In this document: one piece after another, positions 22,377-27,483 of the stretch
How the letters are laid out: every line of letters begins with the position of its first letter
Numbering within the stretch: position 1 is the first letter of the stretch
Virus record (IMG/VR): IMGVR_UViG_3300032224_000728
Span: 1-27,935 of that record
From: a virus
DNA length: 27,935 nucleotides
Direction: 5' to 3' (one strand)
Program-made: the position numbers and the translations under genes
The notes under the pieces: generated by a model
Database searches by the model: none
The model's input: only the letters and a program-made list of their open reading frames with translations
What the model was told of the DNA's origin: nothing

Positions 22377-22548
22377 TAAGTTAGTGAGTGCTTACTTACA
22401 CCTGGTAAGTTAGTGGCCACTAACCTTTATCATTCTGCTAAGTGAGTAAGCACTAACTTAGAGAAGTAAGCACTTATTAACATGGCCATCGGCTGGTGGT
22501 TAGTGGCCACTAACATGGCCATTTGACCTAAGTTAGTGGCCACTAACC
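22377..22548. repeat. Operator/iteron-like array with TAAGTTAGTG half-sites and 16-bp palindromes
   Basis: The perfect palindrome GTTAGTGGCCACTAAC occurs at 22409-22424, 22499-22514 and 22532-22547. Two of these lie in an identical 20-mer, TAAGTTAGTGGCCACTAACC (22406-22425 and 22529-22548). The half-site TAAGTTAGTG also occurs at 22377-22386, and inverted (CACTAACTTA) at 22451-22460. A second word, AGTAAGCACT, is found at 22445-22454 and 22465-22474 and inverted at 22387-22396. Such dense two-fold symmetric sites are what dimeric DNA-binding proteins recognise: a repressor, an activator or a replication initiator. Which one cannot be told. Confidence 0.8.
22478..22543. repeat. 33-bp tandem direct repeat, two full units
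   Basis: Unit 1 is 22478-22510 and unit 2 is 22511-22543, with the first four bases of a third unit at 22544-22547. Each unit begins TAACATGGCCAT and ends GTTAGTGGCCAC; the nine bases between differ. 33 bp is close to three helical turns, so bound proteins would lie on the same face of the DNA. ATGGCCAT inside each unit (22482-22489, 22515-22522) is itself an 8-bp palindrome. Confidence 0.85.
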
Positions 22549-22553
22549 CAAAA

Positions 22554-22581
22554 AGTGTGGGTCATTTGGATGACCCACACT
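22554..22581 (-). terminator. Perfect 12-bp hairpin, terminator-like on the minus strand
   Basis: AGTGTGGGTCAT at 22554-22565 pairs with ATGACCCACACT at 22570-22581 around a 4-base loop. Read on the minus strand the stem is followed by a run of T (22554-22550), as in an intrinsic terminator. Such a terminator would stop leftward transcripts before the array and late promoter. The stem also contains the GTGGGTCAT word repeated further right, so it may instead be a protein site. Confidence 0.6.
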
Positions 22582-22607
22582 ATTTCCCTTTAAAATCATA
22601 GGCTTAC

Positions 22608-22800
22608 GTCATTTTTTGGGTTTTGTGGGTCATTTTTTCAAGAATTTGAGTCGCGGCCAAAACGGCGTGGCTCACATCCTACTGTATAGCTATTTAGTAT
22701 TACATTTTTAAAATCCTTTATATATACCCTAAAAAATGACAATATGACCCACAAATAAGCTCTAAGCCTCGTATTTATTGGTTTTTTTGTAGGTCATTTA
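22608..22800. repeat. TTTGTGGGTCAT repeat family, direct and inverted
   Basis: TTTGTGGGTCAT at 22622-22633 has an exact inverted copy, ATGACCCACAAA, at 22744-22755 and a one-mismatch direct copy, TTTGTAGGTCAT, at 22787-22798. GTCATTTTTT at 22608-22617 and the TCATTTTTT following the 22622 copy, with AAAAAATGAC at 22731-22740, extend the pattern. The hairpin at 22554-22581 carries the core GTGGGTCAT twice. This is a second family of sites, distinct from the TGGCCA palindromes. Confidence 0.7.
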
Positions 22801-22928
22801 AACCGGTGCACGGTTGCCCACACAATACCTAAACTGCCTACAAAAAATAGGGTAAACACCTATATATTTATGCAAGTAAATGCCTTACGCTATCAGTGCG
22901 CGCAAGCGCAGCAAAACTTATTCTCAAA

Positions 22929-22952
22929 TCAACTAAAGGAAAGTAAAAAATG
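22929..22952 (+). promoter_or_regulatory. Early leader with ribosome binding site, copy 1
   Basis: TAAAGGAAAGTAAAAAATG (22934-22952) is identical to the leader of the next gene (23240-23258). Both are preceded by ATCAACTAAA, which in the second copy contains the stop codon of the 95-residue gene. AAAGGAAAG is the ribosome binding site, with an A-rich unstructured spacer that favours strong translation. Confidence 0.8.
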
Positions 22953-23237
22953 ATAACCCTTAAATTTAACACCGGCCGCGAATACACCAAGTATGGCCAG
23001 CGCATTGCAGCCACGCAATTAAAAACCGGCCAAATTATTTTGGTCGATATCGACCGGCGCGTTGACGCCATGTTGCCCGCAAACGTGGAATTCACACAGG
23101 CTGACATTATGTGTTTTTACGATATCGGCTGCTATATATACCCAAATGATATCGGCATGTCATATGTCGATTATTACGTGTTGGTCGAGCAGCTGCGCGC
23201 GCTGGCCAATACTTGGACACATAATTCAATCAACTAA
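22950..23237 (+). CDS. First gene of early operon, unknown function
   Basis: A 95-residue protein (MITLKFNTGREYTKYGQRIA) with alternating short strands (TGQIILVDIDRRVDAML) and a Tyr-rich middle (CFYDIGCYIYPNDIGMSYVD, YYVLVEQLRALANTWTHN). It is acidic with no recognised motif. It leads the rightward operon that starts next to the operator array, with a strong AAAGGAAAG ribosome site. The gene is bracketed by two copies of the same leader sequence, which suggests duplication or cassette insertion. Proteins in this position are often host take-over or anti-defence factors, but nothing here proves that. Confidence 0.8.
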   Translation: MITLKFNTGREYTKYGQRIAATQLKTGQIILVDIDRRVDAMLPANVEFTQADIMCFYDIGCYIYPNDIGMSYVDYYVLVEQLRALANTWTHNSIN

Positions 23238-23255
23238 ATTAAAGGAAAGTAAAAA

Positions 23256-23915
23256 ATGCAAGTACATTTAACACTCAAAAGCGCCAACGCAAAAACCGGC
23301 CCCATTCCCGTATCGACCACCGAGCGCGCAAGCTGCCCGCCGGACTGCAGCGTACGCGACGCATGCTATGCGGCCAGCGGGCCGCTGGCCTTGCACTGGG
23401 CCGCTGTCAGTGCCGGCACGCGCGGCACGTCGTGGGGCCAGTTTTGCGACACGGTGGCCAGCATGCCCGCTGGCCAATTGTGGCGGCACAATCAAGCCGG
23501 TGATTTACCTCAAATTGACGGGACCGTCGACGCTGTAAAGCTCGGCCAATTGGTGGCCGCGAATGCTGGCCGTCGCGGGTTTACCTATTCGCACCACCGC
23601 GACGCGGCCAGCATCGCATGGATCCGCCACGCCAACACGTGGGGGTTTACCGTCAATTTATCGGCCAACGATTTGGCCGACGCCGACGCGCTGGCCGACC
23701 ATGCTGCCGGTCCGGTGGTGGTGGTGCTGCCCAGCACTCAAACCCAAAACACCACTACGCCAGCGGGCCGGACCGTGGTTATCTGTCCGGCCACCCAGCG
23801 CGACGATGTGAGCTGCGCGACATGCCAACTATGCCAGCGCCAACGGTCGACAATTGTCGGCTTTCCGGCCCATGGCACCAAAAAACGGGTTATAGATATC
23901 AAACTGGCCGCGTAG
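23256..23915 (+). CDS. Cysteine-cluster phage protein (DUF7227 / gp88-like)
   Basis: A 219-residue protein. The N-terminus reads HLTLKSANAKTGPIPVSTTE followed by RASCPPDCSVRDACYAASGP, with C27, C31 and C37 in a C-P-x-x-C and C-Y-A arrangement. WRHNQAGDLP (76-85) and GFTYSHHRD (about 109-116) follow. Near the C-terminus VICPATQRDDVSCATCQLCQ gives C177, C187, C190 and C193. Seven well-placed cysteines and conserved His and Asp suggest a metal site, zinc or iron-sulphur. Phage and plasmid proteins with this build (gp88-like, DUF7227) are known without a proven function. GC-rich coding, rich in GGCC, unlike the preceding spacer. It shares its leader with the gene before. Confidence 0.8.
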   Translation: MQVHLTLKSANAKTGPIPVSTTERASCPPDCSVRDACYAASGPLALHWAAVSAGTRGTSWGQFCDTVASMPAGQLWRHNQAGDLPQIDGTVDAVKLGQLVAANAGRRGFTYSHHRDAASIAWIRHANTWGFTVNLSANDLADADALADHAAGPVVVVLPSTQTQNTTTPAGRTVVICPATQRDDVSCATCQLCQRQRSTIVGFPAHGTKKRVIDIKLAA

Positions 23916-23924
23916 AGTGTCAGT

Positions 23925-23947
23925 GCATGGCCATACGGTGGCCATGC
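23925..23947 (+). other. Intercistronic hairpin
   Basis: GCATGGCCA (23925-23933) pairs with TGGCCATGC (23939-23947) around a 5-base loop, a 9-bp perfect stem. A second small stem follows (CGGAC with GTCCG, 23949-23966). There is no T-run, so it is not a classical terminator. It may protect mRNA ends, be a processing site or bind the TGGCCA-recognising protein. It lies 42 bases before the next start, which has GAAGGG as ribosome site. Confidence 0.5.
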
Positions 23948-23988
23948 GCGGACAATTCCGTCCGGTGACAGTAAACGAAGGGTAAACC

Positions 23989-24234
23989 ATGACAATCAAA
24001 ACAATGATCGCAAAATATAAGGGCACGTGTGCGCGCACGGGCGCGCCTATACGGCCAGGCGACGAGATAGCTTATGACACGGCCACGCGCCAAGCATGGA
24101 TAACTGACGAAGACGACCGGCCACGCCGCGCCAGCACGTACGTGTCGGACGTGTTTCAAATAGGCGGGCGCGAATACTACCAAAACAAAAAAGGCCGGTG
24201 TATTGACGCGCCATGCTGTGGGTGCTGCACATGA
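23989..24234 (+). CDS. Small Cys-containing protein, probably zinc-binding
   Basis: An 81-residue protein (MTIKTMIAKYKGTCARTGAP, IRPGDEIAYDTATRQAWITD). The KYKGTCARTGAPIRPGDEI segment resembles small beta-barrel domains in which a C-x-x-C-like turn is followed by I-x-x-G-D-x-I; here only C14 of the usual pair remains. The C-terminus has C71, C76, C77, C79 and C80 (CIDAPCCGCCT), a dense cluster that could bind zinc. The function is unknown. GAAGGG is the ribosome site and its TGA overlaps the next ATG (ATGA). Confidence 0.75.
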   Translation: MTIKTMIAKYKGTCARTGAPIRPGDEIAYDTATRQAWITDEDDRPRRASTYVSDVFQIGGREYYQNKKGRCIDAPCCGCCT

Positions 24235-24386
24235 CCTACTACAAAACCAAAGCGGCCGCGCAAGCGCTGGCCGATGAATTGACGCTACAAGATCGCGACG
24301 CGTGGCGGTATGAGGTACACGGTGCCGCGCGCGGGTTTTACGTGGCGGTATTTGACGACGACGGGCATTTTTTGGGAAATCTATGA
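24231..24386 (+). CDS. Small protein, 51 residues, unknown
   Basis: Reads MTYYKTKAAAQALADELTLQ, DRDAWRYEVHGAARGFYVAV and FDDDGHFLGNL. A helix (residues 5-20) is followed by two aromatic-rich strands (WRYEVHG, GFYVAVFDDDG), a compact alpha-beta-beta unit of the type seen in small phage regulators and nucleic-acid-binding peptides. It is joined by ATGA overlaps on both sides, which is strong support that it is translated. The exact function is unknown. Confidence 0.7.
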   Translation: MTYYKTKAAAQALADELTLQDRDAWRYEVHGAARGFYVAVFDDDGHFLGNL

Positions 24387-24472
24387 CTATTCGACAATTT
24401 TTTGACGCGCTGGGCTTTGCTTTATGCATCGCTCTGCCCTTTGTTTTATATTTTTGGAGCATGACACCATGA
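24383..24472 (+). CDS. Tiny membrane peptide, 29 residues
   Basis: Reads MTIRQFFDALGFALCIALPF then VLYFWSMTP. Residues 9-25 form one hydrophobic membrane-spanning stretch, with a short charged N-terminus. GGGA lies six bases upstream and both ends are ATGA overlaps with neighbouring genes. This regular coupling is why I accept a gene this short. A role in membrane signalling, host inhibition or superinfection exclusion is possible but is speculation. Confidence 0.5.
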   Translation: MTIRQFFDALGFALCIALPFVLYFWSMTP

Positions 24473-24654
24473 CAACGACCGAACTAGAACGGGCTGCATA
24501 CGCGGCCGGCGACACCGACCGCGCCCAGTTGTTGGCGCGTATTGACGACCTCACCGAGGCGCTAGGGCGCGCGGTGGCCGAGAATGAGGTGCTGCTCGAA
24601 GAGCGCGACGCGCTCGTTATCGAATTGCAAGATCTGCGGGAGGTGCTGCAATGA
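24469..24654 (+). CDS. Small coiled-coil protein, 61 residues
   Basis: Starts at ATG 24469 (ATGA overlap, GGAG nine bases upstream) and reads MTTTELERAAYAAGDTDRAQ, LLARIDDLTEALGRAVAENE, VLLEERDALVIELQDLREVL and Q. From residue 16 on it is an uninterrupted heptad pattern of leucines and charges, an amphipathic dimerising coiled coil. It is acidic (many Glu and Asp) and could be an inhibitor or adaptor that binds a host helix. An upstream in-frame start at 24424 would overlap the tiny membrane gene more deeply and is less likely. Confidence 0.7.
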   Translation: MTTTELERAAYAAGDTDRAQLLARIDDLTEALGRAVAENEVLLEERDALVIELQDLREVLQ

Positions 24655-24866
24655 TTCACCCACTATTAGCCCAGGCGCTCGCGCCTTGGACACCACCGCC
24701 AGCCCCTACACCGTGCAACCTAGTAACGCGCGCGCTTATTATGGGGCTCACCGCGCCGGACGCCGAGCGCGCGCAACAGTGCGCCGACATGGCCGAACAT
24801 TGGGCGCAGGGGCTCACCGACGCCGAGGTCGAAGCATGTAAAGCGGAGGCCATGCAATATGTCTAA
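24651..24866 (+). CDS. Small acidic protein, 71 residues, unknown
   Basis: Reads MIHPLLAQALAPWTPPPAPT, then PCNLVTRALIMGLTAPDAER, AQQCADMAEHWAQGLTDAEV and EACKAEAMQYV. A Pro-rich N-terminus precedes two helices with C46- and C64-type single cysteines (AQQCAD, EACKAE). The LTDAEVEACKAEA end resembles the tail of small phage accessory proteins. It is coupled to both neighbours by overlap (ATGA on the left, eight bases on the right). Function unknown. Confidence 0.7.
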   Translation: MIHPLLAQALAPWTPPPAPTPCNLVTRALIMGLTAPDAERAQQCADMAEHWAQGLTDAEVEACKAEAMQYV

Positions 24867-25083
24867 CCTCGCTGACTTTTGCGCCACGCCGCGCACAATG
24901 TACGAACTCGAAGCCGAAGGGTTTACCCGCGACCAAGTCTATGGGGCAGTGAAACGGGGCGAGCTAGTCAATCAAAACCGCAAGGACGCCTGGGGGCGCA
25001 CAAGGCGCGGCGCTGGCCTGTTCACCGTGGCCGCACCGGCACCGGTTTATGACGCTGCGGCACTGGTGGACGCATGGCGCTAA
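24859..25083 (+). CDS. Small winged-helix-like DNA-binding protein candidate
   Basis: A 74-residue protein starting MSNLADFCATPRTMYELEAE. Residues 10-36 (TPRTMYELEAEGFTRDQVYG, AVKRGEL) read as helix, turn and recognition helix, followed by a basic wing (NQNRKDAWGRTRRGAGLFTV) of two strands. This is the shape of small winged helix-turn-helix domains. It is the best candidate in the window for a DNA-binding regulator, and could act on the operator array at 22.4 kb, but no sequence feature links them directly. The end is Ala-rich. Overlaps the preceding gene by eight bases. Confidence 0.7.
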   Translation: MSNLADFCATPRTMYELEAEGFTRDQVYGAVKRGELVNQNRKDAWGRTRRGAGLFTVAAPAPVYDAAALVDAWR

Positions 25084-25133
25084 TCGTCGCGGCCATTTTG
25101 GCCGCTATACTGGCGGTGCTGTTTAACCTCTAA
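25074..25133 (+). CDS. Possible 19-residue membrane peptide
   Basis: ATG at 25074 lies inside the end of the preceding gene (ten-base overlap) and reads MALIVAAILAAILAVLFNL before TAA. All residues from 3 to 17 are hydrophobic, giving one short membrane segment. No clear ribosome site is visible, so it would rely on coupling. Small hydrophobic peptides at operon ends are easily missed, but Ala/Leu-rich runs of this length can also arise by chance in GC-rich DNA. It ends just before the operon terminator. Confidence 0.3.
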   Translation: MALIVAAILAAILAVLFNL

Positions 25134-25145
25134 GCAGTTGCCAAA

Positions 25146-25158
25146 CCCTTACAAGCCC
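25146..25158. repeat. Direct repeat CCCTTACAAGCCC, left copy
   Basis: The same 13 bases occur at 27451-27463. Each copy runs into a GC hairpin ending in GGGCTTTTT, and the two copies lie immediately outside the two ends of the primase-helicase gene. Confidence 0.7.
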
Positions 25159-25178
25159 CCCTTACGGGGGCTTTTTTT
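25153..25178 (+). terminator. Intrinsic terminator of the early operon
   Basis: AAGCCCCC (25153-25160) pairs with GGGGGCTT (25166-25173) around a 5-base loop, followed by T at 25172-25178. It ends the rightward operon. On the minus strand there is no T-run after the stem, so it would not stop leftward transcripts from the primase-helicase as efficiently. The T-run overlaps the stop codon of that gene. Confidence 0.85.
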
Positions 25179-27441
25179 ATGCTTCGACCATGTCGCGGAG
25201 GTCGGACTTACTGACACGCGTGTGCTCAGGGGCGCAAAATATATGCTTCTTGGTGCTATGGGTGCGCGACGCGACGCGCCCCATGTCTACCCAATTGGCC
25301 TCTTTAAGCGCGTGTAAGAGCGCGGCCTGCACAATCTTGACGCCAGCGGGTGCCATGCCTTGCAGGCGGTCGCAAACCCCGTGGAAGGGGGACGCAATGA
25401 CACCGCGCGAGAATTCACCGACGCGCCGGCGTAGCTGATCGACAAGGAACGACTCGGCCGTGCTCATGCCGTGCTCGACCATGATGGCCTTGGCCTCGGT
25501 AAGCGGTGGGGGCGCGTTGGGGTTCCAGTCGGACACATCGCGTGTGTGGAGGTAATGGGCGACGGCCTCGAAGCCGCCTCGGTGCTGGTACCAATTCCAC
25601 AAGCTCACCGCGTGAGCCTCTGATAGCTTAGGCGCTGCGCTCCATAGGACGAACCAACGGCGATCCTCTGAGGGTAACGAGATGGCCACACGCTCATTGG
25701 AAAACGCAATGACGAACACGCGGTTGAGCGCCATGTAGGGGTGCAAGCCCTTACGGTTGACCATGAGAAGCTCAGGGGGCGCTGCGATGATGGGTTTGAG
25801 GGTGTTTTCCAACGCGCGCCGGTCTTTGGCCTCTGCTTGGCGTAGCTCGGCGATTTCCATCACTTCGCACTCGAGCGCGTAGCCCCACTGGGAGTTAAGG
25901 TCTTCGTTTTTGACTAGCGAGCAATTGGCCTTGGCGTCGCCGCCGATCGCCCAAAAGAACGGGGCGAAGAGGGTGTCCTTGCCGCTGCCATGGTTGCCGC
26001 CCATGAGGATGGCGTGGTTGATCTTATGGGCGGGGAATTGCACCTTATGCGCCAACGCGTTAAGCAGGTGCTCACGCTCGAAGGGCTCGGGCACCATGCG
26101 CTCGACGTGCTCCAGCCATTTGGTGACGTCACCGGCCTGCGCCTTGGGGCGCGCGTCGCGCCAGCGGTTGCCGTAGACCAAGCCGTCGCGGGCGACCAAG
26201 ATGGACGCGCCAGCGGCGTAGGTGATGCCGGCCAACGCCTTGGCGCCCTTGGCTTGGCGGTTTTCGTCAAAGCAATGCGACGCCTCAATCCGACGCTTGG
26301 CGTTGTGGATCGACTTGCAGTCTATGTGCCGGAATAAGGCGTTGAAGGTGCTGCGGGTCACTTCGCGCCGGTCGGTCAAATCAAAATAACCATCGTCTGC
26401 TTGGACATAGGCGAACCGTTCGTACCATTCGGCCTTCTCAATACGGCCAAGCTCTTTGCGCTCGACCTCGGCGATGACGCGAGCGGCCTCGTTGGGGTAC
26501 TCGACCGTGGGGGTGAGCTTGGACAGGGCTGAATCCATCGCCTGCGCCAGCAATTCCTCACGCAGGCCAGGGGTGTGTGCTGGCCCGCCATTGTCGGCGA
26601 CCCACTGAAGGAACATGCGCGAATCGAAGTCCACGCAATGCGAATGCAGGCAACAGTAGGCGCGGTTGGCGGGCATGTAACGGCCTTCGGGGTTGCCGTC
26701 GCTGTGCTCGGCACCGTTGGGACAAATGACGCCAGCCCAACCCTCGCCGTTGGGTCGGGAAAGGAGCAGACCCTGCTCGGACAGCCACGCCATGACGTCG
26801 TCGGCACCGTCGTCGGACAGTCTGATGGGGCGCAGGGTGAGCGAATCGGCCTCGACGGGCGTCACGCCAAGCGCGGCGCAGATGTCGGGCAGGCTGTACT
26901 CGCGCTCGGGGTGGAACTCGACTAAGCGGGACTCAAAATGGTTGCGGTCGGGTTTTAGATTTACGCTCCCTGGGAGCCGGAAATTGCGAACAGGGTTGCA
27001 GGCACCAGGGTCGGTGTAACCCGCGTCGGCGATCGCTTTGATGGCTGCGCTGAATTCGGCCTTGGTCGGCTGGTCGCTGAAGGCGTAGCCCCACTGGAAT
27101 GAACCCTCGGACGTCTCCATGATCCACGTGGGCTCAAGCGGAGGCGTCTTGGACTTGGTGCCAATGTCGTCAAGCATCATCACAAGGATGTACTCGCAAT
27201 TGGCGGCGGACGCTGACACGCGGCCATCGGCAAAGCGGTCGATGATGAAGCTGGCGGTGTTGCCGTACCACGCTTCGTTGGCCTTGGTGCCCTTGCTGGG
27301 CAGGTACGCTGGCCACGTGCACTTGACTGCACCATCGGCGTGGAGTTGAATCTTGCCGTCTTTTAATTGTGGTTTTTGACGCACAATAAGTGCGGTTTCG
27401 CCGGTTGGGGCGAGTTTTGTGATAAAGTCCAAAAATTCCAA
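25177..27441 (-). CDS. Primase-helicase (RepB-like primase, DUF5906-type helicase)
   Basis: A 754-residue replication protein. The N-terminal 180 residues look like an archaeo-eukaryotic-type primase (ANCEYILVMMLDDIG with D91/D92; NPVRNFRLPGSVNLKP at 149-164). A zinc-like site follows (VICPNGAEH at 238-246, then YCCLHSHC near 262-269). The helicase part has Walker A GGNHGSGKDT (481-490), a Walker B-like ECEVMEIAEL (about 524-533) and the conserved HPYMALNRVFVIAFSNERVA and SLPSEDRRWFVLW. It should unwind and prime DNA at the fork, working with the polymerase encoded upstream. The start is TTG at 27441, chosen because AAGGGAG lies seven bases upstream and no early in-frame ATG exists. GC-rich relative to the late operon. 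Confidence 0.9.
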   Translation of the reverse strand: MEFLDFITKLAPTGETALIVRQKPQLKDGKIQLHADGAVKCTWPAYLPSKGTKANEAWYGNTASFIIDRFADGRVSASAANCEYILVMMLDDIGTKSKTPPLEPTWIMETSEGSFQWGYAFSDQPTKAEFSAAIKAIADAGYTDPGACNPVRNFRLPGSVNLKPDRNHFESRLVEFHPEREYSLPDICAALGVTPVEADSLTLRPIRLSDDGADDVMAWLSEQGLLLSRPNGEGWAGVICPNGAEHSDGNPEGRYMPANRAYCCLHSHCVDFDSRMFLQWVADNGGPAHTPGLREELLAQAMDSALSKLTPTVEYPNEAARVIAEVERKELGRIEKAEWYERFAYVQADDGYFDLTDRREVTRSTFNALFRHIDCKSIHNAKRRIEASHCFDENRQAKGAKALAGITYAAGASILVARDGLVYGNRWRDARPKAQAGDVTKWLEHVERMVPEPFEREHLLNALAHKVQFPAHKINHAILMGGNHGSGKDTLFAPFFWAIGGDAKANCSLVKNEDLNSQWGYALECEVMEIAELRQAEAKDRRALENTLKPIIAAPPELLMVNRKGLHPYMALNRVFVIAFSNERVAISLPSEDRRWFVLWSAAPKLSEAHAVSLWNWYQHRGGFEAVAHYLHTRDVSDWNPNAPPPLTEAKAIMVEHGMSTAESFLVDQLRRRVGEFSRGVIASPFHGVCDRLQGMAPAGVKIVQAALLHALKEANWVDMGRVASRTHSTKKHIFCAPEHTRVSKSDLRDMVEA

Positions 27442-27450
27442 GTTAGTGCT

Positions 27451-27463
27451 CCCTTACAAGCCC
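27451..27463. repeat. Direct repeat CCCTTACAAGCCC, right copy
   Basis: Exact 13-base copy of 25146-25158. On the minus strand it contributes the ribosome site (AAGGG, continued into GAG) of the primase-helicase gene. Confidence 0.7.
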
Positions 27464-27483
27464 GCCTGCCAGCGGGCTTTTTA
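27458..27483 (+). terminator. Hairpin with T-run oriented rightwards, between polymerase and primase genes
   Basis: AAGCCCGC (27458-27465) pairs with GCGGGCTT (27472-27479) around CTGCCA, followed on the plus strand by T at 27478-27482. Both flanking genes are on the minus strand, where no T-run follows the stem. It would act on antisense (rightward) transcription, or as an mRNA-stabilising stem between the two genes. Confidence 0.6.

Larger units (their letters stand above)
22108..22949. other. Control region between divergent late and early operons
   Basis: About 840 bases with at most one small gene candidate (22170-22319). From left to right: possible late promoters; an AT-rich run (22258-22290, mostly A and T); a polypyrimidine run (22326-22341); a dense palindrome and repeat array (22377-22548); a long-stem hairpin (22554-22581); a second repeat family (22608-22800); -10-like TATATA and TATATT stretches (22719-22724, 22863-22868) without convincing -35 partners; then the early leader. 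An AT-rich tract next to iterons is the usual layout of replication origins; the divergent gene orientation equally fits an operator region. No repressor or integrase gene is in the window. Confidence 0.7.

Noticed and set aside
22377-22548. CRISPR array
   Set aside because: Units are contiguous and palindromic with no uniform 30-40 base unique spacers and no cas genes.
24424-24468. Longer N-terminus for the coiled-coil gene
   Set aside because: It would overlap the 29-residue frame in another phase and breaks the ATGA chain; the ATG at 24469 has GGAG at suitable distance.
25914-26807. Extra open frames on both strands within the primase-helicase gene
   Set aside because: Arg/Pro/Ser-rich translations typical of off-frame reading in GC-rich DNA; the primase-helicase frame explains the region.
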